From the NCBI GenBank assembly GCA_025936675.1, contig JAICSX010000029.1:1-29432 (forward strand): 29,432 nucleotides of DNA, written 5' to 3'. Both the position numbers and the translations under genes were made by a program. This DNA is from Sphingomonas sp. Lineage in GTDB: Bacteria; Pseudomonadota; Alphaproteobacteria; Sphingomonadales; Sphingomonadaceae. Shown here one piece after another: positions 8,764 through 17,000 of the stretch (positions within the stretch are counted from its first letter, which is position 1; every line of letters starts with the position of its first letter). The notes under the pieces were generated by a model. It saw only the letters and a list, made by a program, of their open reading frames with translations, was not told the DNA's origin and did no database searches.

Positions 8764-10692
8764 ATGCGCAAAATCGCGCTCGCTTTGATTATTTCAACCT
8801 CGCTTGCCGGCGCTGCCGGCGCGCAGATGCGGCCGCCGCTCAACACGCTTCCGCAAGCGACCCCCAAGGTCGACACGATCCCCCCAGTCCGCGACGTGGC
8901 CTTTCCCGGGACAATCCAGCTTACTGTCGACGCGACCGACGTGACCCGTGGAATCTTCAACGTGCACGAGCAAATCCCCGTGCCCGCCGCGGGCGATTTC
9001 GTTCTGCTTTATCCGAAGTGGCTTCCCGGGCATCACTCGCCGTCGGGACAGATCAACAAGATCGCGGGCTTTAGGGCCACCGCCGGCGGCCGCGAGCTTC
9101 CGTGGGTGCGCGATACGCTCGACGTCTACGCGTTCCACGTCACCGTGCCGCAGGGCGTGAAGATGATCGACGTCGATTTCCAATATCTCTCGCCGACGGC
9201 TGGCAACCAGGGCCGGATCGTCATGACTCCGGACATGTCGAGCATCGAGTGGATCGCCAACTCGGTCTATCCCGCCGGCTATTACACGCGCGACATCCCG
9301 GTCCAGGCATCGGTGATCGTCCCGAGCGGCTGGAAGGTCGCGACCGCGCTTCGGCCGAGCAACGTGACCGCGACGCGCGTCGATTATCCGGTCACGAATT
9401 ACCAGATCCTGACCGATTCACCGCTGATCGCCGGTGCCCATTACCGCGCGTTTCAGCTCAGCCCCGACGTCACGCTCGATGTCATCGCGGACAATGATGC
9501 TGAGCTCGCCGCGAAGCCTGAGATGATCGCCGCGCACCAGCGCCTCGTTCAGCAGGCGGTCAAAGCATTCGGTGCGCAGCATTACGACCATTACGACTTC
9601 CTGCTGACCATCTCCAATTATCTGGGCGGGCAGGGCCTCGAGCACCATCGTAGCTCCGAGGATGGCACTGGCCGCGGCTATTTCACCGACTGGGACAACG
9701 AGCTCAATGCACGAAACCTCTTGCCGCACGAGTTCAGCCACAGCTGGGACGGCAAGTTCCGCCGCGCTGCGGACCTGTGGACGCCCGACTTCCGAACCCC
9801 GATGCAGGATACGATGCTGTGGGTCTACGAAGGCCAGACGCAATTTTGGGGCTATGTGCTCGGCGCGCGCTCGGGAATGCTGTCGAAGCAGGATACGCTC
9901 GACGCGATCGCGGCAACCGCCGCGGCTTATAGCGAGGGCACGCCCGGCCGTCAGTGGCGTGCTCTGGAAGATACGACGAACGACCCAATCATCGCGCAGC
10001 GCGCGCCCCAGCCGTGGCGGAGCTGGCAGCGAAGCGAGGATTATTACAGCGAGGGGCAGCTGATCTGGCTCGATGTCGACCGGATCATCCGCGAGCAGTC
10101 CGGCGGCAAGAAGTCGATCGACGATTTTGCCAAGGCTTTCTTTGGCGTCCGCGACCGCGACTGGGGCGAGCTCACCTACACGTTCGACGATGTGGTCAGG
10201 ACGCTCAATGAGGTGCAGCCGTACGACTGGCGTTCCTACCTCACCCACCGCGTATTCGACATCGCTCCGAAAGCACCGCTCGAGGGAATCACAGGGGGCG
10301 GGTACAAGCTCGTCTACACGAGCGAGCCGACCAAGTGGATCAAAAGCGCCGAGAAGCAGCGCAAATATACCGACCTGACTTACTCAGGCGGGATGGCGAT
10401 CGGCAGCGACGGCAAGGTCGGAAGCGTGCTGTGGGGCAGCGCGGCATTCAATGCCGGCCTAACCATCGGAACGGAGATCGTCGCGGTGAACGGCCGCAAA
10501 TATGACGGCGACGCGATCAAGGCGGCAATCAAGGCTGCTGCAGGCAGCGGTCCCGTTCCCGAGTTGCTTGTCCACAGCGGCGATGTGTACCGTACCGTGA
10601 AGCTCGATTGGCACGGCGGCTTGCGCTATCCGCGTCTCGAGAAGGTCGGCACAGCACCCGGGACGCTCGACGCGCTGCTCACTCCGCGCTGA
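8764..10692 (+). CDS. Secreted M61-family aminopeptidase with PDZ domain
   Basis: A 642-aa exported protein. The signal peptide is MRKIALALIISTSLAGAAGA, followed by QMRPP. The N-terminal beta domain resembles M61 glycyl aminopeptidases (IFNVHEQIPV, FVLLYPKWLPGHHSPSG). The catalytic zinc site H322-E-F-S-H326 lies in NLLPHEFSHSWDGK, and the third ligand is E356 in WVYEGQTQFWG. A C-terminal PDZ domain (about 540-610; VGSVLWGSAAFNAGLTIGTEIVAVNG) follows. M61 enzymes are zinc peptidases that release N-terminal residues, with a preference for Gly/Ala. Length is normal. The start has GGGGAG upstream. The amidase follows after 22 bp, probably in the same transcript. It likely acts in the periplasm on peptides. 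Confidence 0.93.
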   Translation: MRKIALALIISTSLAGAAGAQMRPPLNTLPQATPKVDTIPPVRDVAFPGTIQLTVDATDVTRGIFNVHEQIPVPAAGDFVLLYPKWLPGHHSPSGQINKIAGFRATAGGRELPWVRDTLDVYAFHVTVPQGVKMIDVDFQYLSPTAGNQGRIVMTPDMSSIEWIANSVYPAGYYTRDIPVQASVIVPSGWKVATALRPSNVTATRVDYPVTNYQILTDSPLIAGAHYRAFQLSPDVTLDVIADNDAELAAKPEMIAAHQRLVQQAVKAFGAQHYDHYDFLLTISNYLGGQGLEHHRSSEDGTGRGYFTDWDNELNARNLLPHEFSHSWDGKFRRAADLWTPDFRTPMQDTMLWVYEGQTQFWGYVLGARSGMLSKQDTLDAIAATAAAYSEGTPGRQWRALEDTTNDPIIAQRAPQPWRSWQRSEDYYSEGQLIWLDVDRIIREQSGGKKSIDDFAKAFFGVRDRDWGELTYTFDDVVRTLNEVQPYDWRSYLTHRVFDIAPKAPLEGITGGGYKLVYTSEPTKWIKSAEKQRKYTDLTYSGGMAIGSDGKVGSVLWGSAAFNAGLTIGTEIVAVNGRKYDGDAIKAAIKAAAGSGPVPELLVHSGDVYRTVKLDWHGGLRYPRLEKVGTAPGTLDALLTPR

Positions 10693-10714
10693 TCCTCAAC
10701 AGAAGGGGGTAGTC

Positions 10715-12235
10715 ATGCGTAACTTGCTCGTCACCGCAGCGCTCGCGATGGTCGCTGCGGCACCCGCGCGCGCACAGCCGCAGCCCGGCCCGGCCGAGGT
10801 CAACACGCGGAATGCGCTCGAACGGATCGCACGGATCGATCCGCAGCTGCATTCTGTCATCGCCGTCGATCCAACGGCCATTCAGCAGGCGCGGCGCGTC
10901 GATGCGAGCACGCTTCGCGGCCCGCTCGCCGGCCAGCCGGTGCTGATCAAGGACAATATCGAATCGGCCGGCCCGCTTCCGACCACGGCGGGGAGCCTCG
11001 CGCTCGCCAACAATGTGACAAACCGCGATGCGCCGCTGGTTTCGCGGCTTCGCGCCGCCGGAGCGATCATCCTAGGCAAGACCAACTTGAGCGAGTGGGC
11101 GAACATCCGTTCGACGCATTCGATTTCGGGCTGGAGCGCCGTCGGTGGCCAGACCCACAATCCTTGGGCGCTCGACCGCAATGCCTGCGGCTCGTCGAGC
11201 GGAAGCGGCGCGGCGGTTGCCGCAGGCTTCGTGCGGATGGCGATCGGCACCGAGACCGACGGATCGGTCACCTGCCCAGCGTCGATCAACGGGATCGTCG
11301 GGTTGAAGCCGACGGTCGGCCTGGTCTCCCGCACGCACATCGTTCCGATCAGCCATAGCCAGGACACCGCGGGTCCAATGGCGGCGACCGTCCGCGAAGC
11401 CGCGGAGCTGCTGACCGTCATTGCCGGCAGCGACCCTGCGGATCCGGCGACCAAGGAAGCCGATGCGCACAAGCGTAATTATGCGGACGGCCTCGATGCG
11501 AATTCGCTCAAGGGAAAGCGGATAGGCGTCCTTCGCTTCGCCTCGACCGAGATTCTGGATCCGGCTTTCAACACAGCGCTTGCGATCCTTCGCCAGCAGG
11601 GCGCGATTCTGGTCGACATCAAGAAGTTCGACGACAAGCTGATCGGCCGCAACGAGGGCGTGGTCCTCAATACCGAGCTCAAGGCCGATATGGCCAAATA
11701 TCTGAAGAGCAGCCCGGCGCCGATCGGGGTTAGGACGCTCGCCGACCTCATCGCCTTCGACAAGACGCATGAGCGGCAGGAGATGGGGCTGTTCGGCCAG
11801 GAGCAGTTCGAGCAGGCGGAGAAGACCAAGGGCCTGAACGATCCTGCCTACAAGAAGGCACGGCAGGTGAGCTTTACCGCAGCCGGTCCGAACGGCATCG
11901 ACAAGCTGTTGAAGGACAATCGCGTGATGGCGCTGGTCGGACCGACGGCCGGTCCAGCCTGGGCGATCGACGCCGCCAACGGCGACCTGTTCACCGGCGG
12001 CGGCGCTGGCTCACTCCCGGCGGTTGCGGGGTATCCGCACCTCACCGTGCCAATGGGGCTGGTCAAGGGATTGCCTGTCGGCTTGAGCTTCATCGGGCCC
12101 AAATGGTCGGAAGCGACGCTGCTCAACCTGGGCTATGCTTATGAGCAGGCGCGGGGTCCCTTCCCGACAGCGAAATTTTATCGCTCGATCGAGGAAAGCC
12201 CGGAAGTCGCCCCGCTGCTCCAGCCGCAGCACTGA
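10715..12235 (+). CDS. Secreted amidase (amidase signature family)
   Basis: A 506-aa protein with a Sec signal peptide (MRNLLVTAALAMVAAAPARA). The catalytic triad of the amidase signature family is visible: K79 in VLIKDNIES, the bridging Ser in CGSSSGSGAAVAAG and the nucleophile Ser in GTETDGSVTCPAS. These enzymes hydrolyse carboxamides, including amino-acid and peptide amides. The GatA subunit is related but is cytosolic and lacks a signal peptide, so this is not GatA. The ATG has AGAAGGGGG upstream. It lies in an operon with the M61 peptidase, and together with the receptor upstream it suggests peptide or amide scavenging. That pathway is an inference. Confidence 0.93.
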   Translation: MRNLLVTAALAMVAAAPARAQPQPGPAEVNTRNALERIARIDPQLHSVIAVDPTAIQQARRVDASTLRGPLAGQPVLIKDNIESAGPLPTTAGSLALANNVTNRDAPLVSRLRAAGAIILGKTNLSEWANIRSTHSISGWSAVGGQTHNPWALDRNACGSSSGSGAAVAAGFVRMAIGTETDGSVTCPASINGIVGLKPTVGLVSRTHIVPISHSQDTAGPMAATVREAAELLTVIAGSDPADPATKEADAHKRNYADGLDANSLKGKRIGVLRFASTEILDPAFNTALAILRQQGAILVDIKKFDDKLIGRNEGVVLNTELKADMAKYLKSSPAPIGVRTLADLIAFDKTHERQEMGLFGQEQFEQAEKTKGLNDPAYKKARQVSFTAAGPNGIDKLLKDNRVMALVGPTAGPAWAIDAANGDLFTGGGAGSLPAVAGYPHLTVPMGLVKGLPVGLSFIGPKWSEATLLNLGYAYEQARGPFPTAKFYRSIEESPEVAPLLQPQH

Positions 12236-12257
12236 GGGCGGGCAGCGAAATCATCTG

Positions 12258-12294
12258 ACAAAACAAAAGCGGCGGCGCCGTAAGGCACCGCCGC
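12258..12294 (-). terminator. Rho-independent terminator of the Flp pilin gene
   Basis: Read on the minus strand, an 11-bp GC stem with one G-U pair (arms at 12284-12294 and 12269-12279, TTAC loop) is followed by TTTTGTTTTG. It lies 25 bp downstream of the pilin stop codon. On the plus strand the tail is not U-rich, so it probably serves mainly the pilin and only weakly, if at all, the amidase. Confidence 0.85.
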
Positions 12295-12319
12295 CGTTTG
12301 GAACCCGGCCAGGAGCGTA

Positions 12320-12481
12320 TTAGCCGAGCGAATTCGAGACGTTGTTGAACGTCGTGTTCAGCTTGTTGCCGATGCCCTGCATCGCGCCGATGGCAGCAAC
12401 AGCGATAAGAGCCGCAATCAGGCCGTATTCGATGGCCGTCGCGCCCTTGTTATTTTTGATCAGCTTCAGAAACTTGGTCAT
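12320..12481 (-). CDS. Flp-type (type IVb) pilin
   Basis: A 53-aa protein, MTKFLKLIKNNKGATAIEYG followed by a hydrophobic helix and a short polar tail ending NNVSNSLG. The Flp/Fap hallmark is present: a Lys/Asn-rich leader, the prepilin peptidase cleavage site G13-A14, and Glu at +5 with Tyr (TAIEYGLIAALIAVAAI). Mature pilin would be about 40 aa. Pilins of this kind are cut by CpaA/TadV and assembled by the Tad machine into adhesive pili. No tad or cpa genes are in the window, so this is a solitary pilin gene here. GGAGAG lies 5 nt upstream of the ATG. A strong 5'-UTR stem-loop and a terminator flank it. Confidence 0.95.
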   Translation of the reverse strand: MTKFLKLIKNNKGATAIEYGLIAALIAVAAIGAMQGIGNKLNTTFNNVSNSLG

Positions 12482-12495
12482 GTCCACTCTCCAAT

Positions 12496-12530
12496 GCCTG
12501 CAGCCGGCATGATGCCGGGTCTCTGCAGGC
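12496..12530 (-). promoter_or_regulatory. Stem-loop in the Flp pilin 5' UTR
   Basis: GCCTGCAG (12496-12503) pairs perfectly with CTGCAGGC (12523-12530). Directly inside it, CCGGCAT (12504-12510) pairs with ATGCCGG (12512-12518), with a 4-nt bulge on one side. The combined 15-bp stem ends 3 bases from the ribosome binding site GGAGAG (12487-12492). There is no U-tract, so it is not a terminator. It may stabilise the transcript or tune translation. Confidence 0.6.
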
Positions 12531-12576
12531 TCACACCTACCCTATCGAAGGTTAGGGGCTGGTAACGGGCAATGGT

Positions 12577-12605
12577 TAATTGTCTGTTGCCGCAGTTGGG
12601 GTCAA
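12577..12605 (-). promoter_or_regulatory. Candidate Flp pilin promoter
   Basis: On the minus strand TTGACC (12600-12605) and CAATTA (12577-12582) are separated by 17 bp. The -35 box is good and the -10 box is weak. The position would give a leader of about 90 nt that includes the 5'-UTR stem-loop. Confidence 0.35.
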
Positions 12606-12636
12606 AATATCGTTCCAGGCACCTGGTCGAGCGCTT

Positions 12637-12711
12637 CTAATGCATTCTGAAAATGAGAAGTCCAATGGCGATTCCGATCGCCAACAGCAGGATCGCGCGC
12701 CGCGGATTCAT
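12637..12711 (-). CDS. Putative 24-aa membrane peptide
   Basis: A short frame that begins 3 bases after the stop codon of the metallo-hydrolase gene. It encodes MNPRR, then a hydrophobic helix (AILLLAIGIAIGLLIF), then RMH. The positive-inside start and a single 16-residue helix fit a tiny inner-membrane peptide. The close spacing suggests translation by re-initiation, since no strong ribosome binding site is visible. It is too short for homology arguments, and a chance frame cannot be excluded. Confidence 0.4.
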   Translation of the reverse strand: MNPRRAILLLAIGIAIGLLIFRMH

Positions 12712-12714
12712 CGG

Positions 12715-13674
12715 TCAATCCTGCACCGCAACGGAGCGCTTCTTCGAGCCCGAGAGTTCCTGATCCATGTAGCGCACTTCGGCGGCAGCCGCGCGGTCGC
12801 TGATGGTCCAGTCGGGATGAAGCGCCTTCAGCTTCGGCCCGACATATTGGCTCAGCTTGTCGTCCTTCAGCCTTGCCTTGCGGCCCTCAACGACAAGCCG
12901 CCTGAGGTCGAGCAGATACGAGCGGAAGTCCTGAACGTCCTTCACGTTCGCGACGTCGCCGTGTCCAGGAACGAAGGTGGCCTGTGCAACGCCTGACATG
13001 CGCATGAAGTCCTCATTCGTCGCGGTCCATTCCTTGACGGAGCCATCAATCAGGTTGGGAGAAATCTTCCGCCACAGCATGTCGCCGGTGAAGAGCACAT
13101 GCGCATCCGGAACGAAGATGGTGAGATCGCCGCCGGTATGGCCGAGGACCGTCTGGACCACGATCTTGCGCGAGCCGAGCCAGACCGTGAGGTCCTTGTC
13201 GGTCACTACGTCTGGCAGCGGGAGCGCGGCGATGCGGGCCCTCACCTCCGGCGTGATCCGGTCGCCGAAGAGGTTGATGTTGTTGACCCGCACCCAGCCC
13301 CGCACGTTCCTATGCGCGATGATCAGTGCGCCGGCGTCGCGAAGCGCCTGGTCGCCGCCGGTGTGATCGAGGTGATAATGCGTGTTGACGACGTAGCGGA
13401 TCGGCTTTGGCGTTAGCCGGTGGATCTCGCCGACCAGCGCCCGAGCCGCGTCGACGTTGATGAAGGAATCGACGACCAGCACTCCATCGTCGCCGATCAC
13501 GAAGCCGGCATTGGAGCCCGCCTTGTGCTCCGGCCCGTCGATGGCCGCATAGACTCCGGGGCCGACCTGCTTGAGCACGAACGGAAGCTGCGCCGATGGG
13601 TCTTGTGCCGGAGCAGGCGCAGCGAGCGCAAGGAACGCCGTGGCTGCCAGCGCCAAGCGCGGGTCCATCGCCAT
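12715..13674 (-). CDS. Exported metallo-beta-lactamase-fold hydrolase
   Basis: A 319-aa protein with a signal peptide (MAMDPRLALAATAFLALAAP, then APAQ). The zinc-binding motif H99-Y-H101-L-D103-H104 occurs in VVNTHYHLDHTGGDQ. Further ligands lie in VLGHTGGDLTIF (His) and LFTGDML (Asp), and a last His in FVPGHGDV. The fold covers glyoxalase II-like, lactonase and beta-lactamase enzymes; this subtype is usually annotated only as an MBL-fold hydrolase, so the substrate is unknown and antibiotic hydrolysis should not be assumed. I chose the ATG at 13674 because it overlaps the SMR stop as TGATG and gives a signal peptide. The longer frame to 13977 is antisense-like. Confidence 0.9.
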   Translation of the reverse strand: MAMDPRLALAATAFLALAAPAPAQDPSAQLPFVLKQVGPGVYAAIDGPEHKAGSNAGFVIGDDGVLVVDSFINVDAARALVGEIHRLTPKPIRYVVNTHYHLDHTGGDQALRDAGALIIAHRNVRGWVRVNNINLFGDRITPEVRARIAALPLPDVVTDKDLTVWLGSRKIVVQTVLGHTGGDLTIFVPDAHVLFTGDMLWRKISPNLIDGSVKEWTATNEDFMRMSGVAQATFVPGHGDVANVKDVQDFRSYLLDLRRLVVEGRKARLKDDKLSQYVGPKLKALHPDWTISDRAAAAEVRYMDQELSGSKKRSVAVQD

Positions 13675-13988
13675 CACCCCGTCAGTCGAAGCGCCGCGAT
13701 CGCAACGACGATGGCGAGGATCAGCAGCATCCGGATCGCTCCTGCCGGTTCTTGAAACCAGAGGATTCCGACCAGCACCGTGCCGACGGCGCCGATGCCG
13801 CCCCACACCGCATAGGCCGTGCCCATCGGGATCGATCGAGATGCGATCTCGAGAAGCCCCATGCTGACGGCGACCGAGGCGAGGAAGGCGAGCGTCCACG
13901 GCAGGTTCCGGAACCCGTCGACGAAGCGCAGCGAGGTCGTGAAGCCAACCTCGAAGCATCCGCCGATGATCAGCCACAGCCAGGGCAT
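13674..13988 (-). CDS. Small multidrug resistance family transporter, SugE/Gdx-like
   Basis: A 104-aa inner-membrane protein with four helices, the SMR length. The essential membrane Glu is E13 in IIGGCFEVGFTT. The third helix reads GTAYAVWGGIGAVGTVLVGI, which matches the SugE/Gdx subgroup (GTAYAVW.GIGAVG) better than EmrE (GVAYAIWSGVGIV). Gdx proteins export guanidinium by proton antiport, while other SMR proteins export quaternary ammonium compounds. The subgroup call is an inference, and no guanidine riboswitch is seen upstream. AAGGAA lies ahead of the ATG at 13988. The stop overlaps the next gene's start by one base. It is divergent from the DUF1345 gene over 50 bp. Confidence 0.88.
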   Translation of the reverse strand: MPWLWLIIGGCFEVGFTTSLRFVDGFRNLPWTLAFLASVAVSMGLLEIASRSIPMGTAYAVWGGIGAVGTVLVGILWFQEPAGAIRMLLILAIVVAIAALRLTG

Positions 13989-14038
13989 GAAATTCCTTTC
14001 ACTGGACGGGCGAAAATCGCGCGATAACTTCTGCACTC

Positions 14039-14683
14039 ATGGCGAAGCCGCGCACCATCGGCAATATGATCGCACCGCCGCGATTCCTGCTGTTCATGGC
14101 GGCGCTGATCGTCACTTTTCCGATCGCGTCGCACGCATTCGACCGATGGGCCTTGGGAGCGATGGCGGCGTTCGATGTCGCCGCGACCTTGTTCCTCATC
14201 TCCTGCATTCCGCTGCTCGGGACGAAAGAGGCCCGAGTCATTCGCGACCATGCGACGAAGAACGACGCAAACCGCCACGTGCTCCTAGTGATCACCGGCA
14301 TCGTCATGGCGGTGCTTCTAACGGCGATCGCGGCGGAGGCCGTGGGCCACAACCCGCAGCCCTTCACCAAGGCGCTCATCATCGGGACGCTCGCGCTGGC
14401 CTGGGTGTTCAGCAACACCGTCTACGCGTTCCATTACGCGCATATGGTGTACATGCACCCGGACGTGGGCTGCGTTGGGCTGGAGTTCCCGCGCACGGCT
14501 CACCCGGTCTACTGGGACTTCGTCTATTTCAGCTTCACCAACGGGATGGCGTTCGCCACGTCGGACGTGGTCATCACCGAAACGCGGATGCGAAAGACTG
14601 TCATCATTCATGGCCTGGCAGCCTTCGGGTTCAACATCGGCGTTCTCGCGTTCACGATCAACGTGCTGGGAAGCAGCGGCTAG
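14039..14683 (+). CDS. DUF1345 membrane protein
   Basis: A 214-aa integral membrane protein with about five helices. The pattern ALIVTFPIASHAFDRW, then AFDVAATLFLISC, VLLVITGIVMAVLL, ALAWVFSNTVYAFHYAHM and the C-terminal AAFGFNIGVLAFTINV is that of DUF1345. Conserved features include the FHYAHMVY segment and the late stretch YWDFVYFSFTNGMAFATSDV. The family is of unknown function and occurs widely in Alphaproteobacteria. The start ATG at 14039 is 50 bp from the divergent SMR gene. Its stop overlaps the tail of the convergent EamA transporter gene by four bases. Confidence 0.88.
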   Translation: MAKPRTIGNMIAPPRFLLFMAALIVTFPIASHAFDRWALGAMAAFDVAATLFLISCIPLLGTKEARVIRDHATKNDANRHVLLVITGIVMAVLLTAIAAEAVGHNPQPFTKALIIGTLALAWVFSNTVYAFHYAHMVYMHPDVGCVGLEFPRTAHPVYWDFVYFSFTNGMAFATSDVVITETRMRKTVIIHGLAAFGFNIGVLAFTINVLGSSG

Positions 14684-15582
14684 GCAGCCACGTCGATTTC
14701 CGGTGGCGCTCTTACCTTGCCGCGTGACGCAAACAGGCAGCCGCCGACGATCAGGATTGCGCCCGCAAGCGTGTAACCGGACACCCGTTCGCTGAACACG
14801 AGCCAGCCCATCAGCGACGCCCACAAGAAGCCGCTATATTCGGTTGCCGCGAGATAGCTTGCCGGACCGCGCGCATAGCCCCAGGCGAACAGTAGCGTCC
14901 CAGCGGTCGACAGCAGGGATGCGACGACCACCCACACCCACTGCTCACCGGGCCACGCTGGCACTCCGGCAACCGGAATCGCGAGCAGCCATAGTGCCAT
15001 GACGGTCATGCACTGAAAGAAATTGATCTCGAGCGGCTTGGCGGCAAGCGCCTGCCGCCGCATCAGCACAATGTTTCCGGCATAGCAAAGCGCCGAAGCG
15101 ATGATCGCCGCAATGCCCAGCAATGCATCGATTCCAAGCGCGGTGCGTGCTTGCCCGAGAACGATGACGATCACGCCGCCGAACGCGATGATCGAGCCAG
15201 CAATCGACCGTGATCCGATCTCTTCTTTGAGAAACAAGGCGGCAAGCAGCATCGCAATCAGTGGTGCGATGAAGGTAAGTGCGATTGCCTGCGCGAGCGG
15301 GACTCGGCCGATCCCCCAGAAGAACAGCGCCGCCATGACCATCACGTCGATCCCGCGAATGACGTGCACGCGCAGGGTCTTGCGATCGGGCCAGGACTTG
15401 CGACGCGGCAAATAAAGCATGGCACTGAGCGCCAGGTTGGCCGCGGAGCGCCACATGCTCACGGCGACAATCCCGATGACGAGCACCAGATGCTTCATCA
15501 CCGCATCCATCACCGACAGCACCGCGACCGCGCCGAGCGCGGCGAGGAAGCCTTGGAGTGGATGCTGTGCGACGCGGTTCAC
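14680..15582 (-). CDS. EamA/DMT-superfamily transporter
   Basis: A 300-aa inner-membrane protein with about ten helices in two EamA repeats. The first repeat (AALGAVAVLSVMDAVMKHLV to FLKEEIGSRSIAGSIIAFGG) and the second (LLGIAAIIASALCYAGNIVL to SERVSGYTLAGAILIVGGCL) each end with the typical E..... G...I..G motif. Such proteins export metabolites such as amino acids; the substrate cannot be predicted. Length is normal. It lies at the end of a run ispG, small peptide, transporter on the minus strand, with an 18-bp gap to the small peptide gene, so co-transcription is likely. Its tail overlaps the DUF1345 gene. Confidence 0.92.
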   Translation of the reverse strand: MNRVAQHPLQGFLAALGAVAVLSVMDAVMKHLVLVIGIVAVSMWRSAANLALSAMLYLPRRKSWPDRKTLRVHVIRGIDVMVMAALFFWGIGRVPLAQAIALTFIAPLIAMLLAALFLKEEIGSRSIAGSIIAFGGVIVIVLGQARTALGIDALLGIAAIIASALCYAGNIVLMRRQALAAKPLEINFFQCMTVMALWLLAIPVAGVPAWPGEQWVWVVVASLLSTAGTLLFAWGYARGPASYLAATEYSGFLWASLMGWLVFSERVSGYTLAGAILIVGGCLFASRGKVRAPPEIDVAA

Positions 15583-15600
15583 GCGTCCGCTTATCGGCGA

Positions 15601-15726
15601 TTAGTTGGCGGCGTCGAGTGGCGCGGCTGACGGAGCGTTATCGATGAGCAAAGGCGGCTGCGAATGTGCCGTAAGCCCGCTTGCGAGGGCGCCGCTTAAA
15701 GCCAGGATGATCAGCAGCTTGGTCAC
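15601..15726 (-). CDS. Putative small exported peptide
   Basis: A 41-aa frame starting at GTG (15726), 38 bp after the ispG stop and 18 bp before the EamA start. The translation reads MTKLLIILALSGALASGLTA followed by a polar tail HSQPPLLIDNAPSAAPLDAAN. It has a Lys n-region, a hydrophobic core and an Ala-rich cleavage region (about residues 15-20), so it looks like a signal peptide with a 20-residue mature part. A stop lies in frame 18 bases upstream, so no longer start exists. The ribosome binding site is weak. It resembles no family I know. Confidence 0.45.
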   Translation of the reverse strand: MTKLLIILALSGALASGLTAHSQPPLLIDNAPSAAPLDAAN

Positions 15727-15764
15727 CCGGCCAAGCTGCGCTCGCTAGGTAAAGAAAGGTTGAA

Positions 15765-16901
15765 CTACTCGGCGGCGTCGAGAGTCGGTGCTTGCTCCGC
15801 GGCCTCGAGCTCGGCCGCCTTCGCTTCGACCAGCTTGACGATATGGTCGATCATGTCGGCGTCTTTGACGTGATGGTCCGTGACTCCGGAGAGATAGACC
15901 ATGTGCGTGCCGTTGCCGCCGCCGGTGATTCCGATGTCGGTCTCGCGCGCTTCGCCCGGGCCGTTGACGACGCAGCCGAGCACCGAAAGCGACATGGGCG
16001 TCTTGATGTGCTGAAGCCGAGCTTCGAGGGCCTCGACTGTGCGGATCACGTCGAAGCCCTGCCGCGCGCATGAGGGGCACGAGACGACGCGGACGCCGCG
16101 GCTGCGGATGCCCAGCGCCTTCAAGATCTCGTAGCCGACGCGGACCTCCTCCTCGGGCTCGGCGGACAAGGATACCCGGATGGTGTCGCCGATTCCCGCC
16201 CACAGCAGATTGCCGATTCCGATCGACGATTTGACCGTTCCGCCGATGAGGCCGCCCGCCTCGGTAATTCCGAGGTGAAGCGGGCAGTCCACTTCGCTCG
16301 CCAGCTGCTGGTAGGCGGCGACCGCGAGGAAGACGTCGCTGGCTTTGACCGCGACCTTATATTCGCGAAAGCCGTGGTCCTCGAGGATGCGAATATGGTC
16401 GAGCGCGCTTTCGACCAACGCTTCCGGGCAGGGCTCGCCATATTTCTCGAGGAGGTCCTTCTCGAGGCTTCCAGCGTTGACCCCGATGCGGATCGCGCAG
16501 CCGTTCGCGCGCGCTGCGGCGATCACTTCCCTAACGCGCTCCTCCGAACCGATATTGCCCGGATTGATGCGAAGGCACGCCGCGCCGGCATCAGCTGCCT
16601 CGAGCGCGCGCTTATAGTGGAAGTGGATGTCAGCGACGATCGGCACCCTCGCCGCACGAACGATCTCCCGCAAAGAGTCGGTCGCCTCTTTCGTAGGGCA
16701 GGAGACGCGGATGATGTCGGCGCCGGCATCTTCGCAGCGGCGAATCTGATCGATCGTCGCCTTGGCGTCCTCGGTCGGCGTGTTGGTCATGGTCTGGACG
16801 CTGATCGGCGCGTCTCCGCCGACGGGGACGGAGCCAACCATGATCTGCCGCGACTTGCGCCGCTCGATGTCGCGCCAAGGACGAATAGACATGCTCGCCA
16901 T
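15765..16901 (-). CDS. ispG: 4-hydroxy-3-methylbut-2-en-1-yl diphosphate synthase
   Basis: A 378-aa enzyme of the MEP isoprenoid pathway that converts MEcPP to HMBPP using a [4Fe-4S] cluster. The N-terminal TIM barrel carries [19 protein letters not shown] and [10 protein letters not shown]. The iron-sulfur domain has the cysteines in SCPSCARQG and [10 protein letters not shown] and the late motif [10 protein letters not shown]. Length fits the short bacterial form, and flavodoxin is the usual electron donor. The ATG at 16901 is used here, but MSIRPW at 16892 is possible, since the ribosome binding site is poor for both. A 6-bp hairpin (AAGCGG/CCGCTT, 16904-16920) sits right before the start. 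Confidence 0.96.
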   Translation of the reverse strand: MASMSIRPWRDIERRKSRQIMVGSVPVGGDAPISVQTMTNTPTEDAKATIDQIRRCEDAGADIIRVSCPTKEATDSLREIVRAARVPIVADIHFHYKRALEAADAGAACLRINPGNIGSEERVREVIAAARANGCAIRIGVNAGSLEKDLLEKYGEPCPEALVESALDHIRILEDHGFREYKVAVKASDVFLAVAAYQQLASEVDCPLHLGITEAGGLIGGTVKSSIGIGNLLWAGIGDTIRVSLSAEPEEEVRVGYEILKALGIRSRGVRVVSCPSCARQGFDVIRTVEALEARLQHIKTPMSLSVLGCVVNGPGEARETDIGITGGGNGTHMVYLSGVTDHHVKDADMIDHIVKLVEAKAAELEAAEQAPTLDAAE

Positions 16902-17000
16902 ATAAGCGGTTCATCCGCTTCGGAAAACCGCCAGAGCCAGATTCGCCCCCATTATCCCGTTGTGTTAACAGGCTTAAGCGGACTCGCTTGGGGGGCCCAC

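Noticed and set aside
12715..13674. A beta-lactamase resistance gene
   Set aside because: The zinc motif is shared by many MBL-fold enzymes, and nothing visible points to beta-lactam hydrolysis.
16275..17000. An upstream extension of the TIR protein to 960 aa
   Set aside because: The extra sequence is antisense to ispG. ATG at 17001 with GGGGGG upstream is the natural start, directly before the TIR fold.
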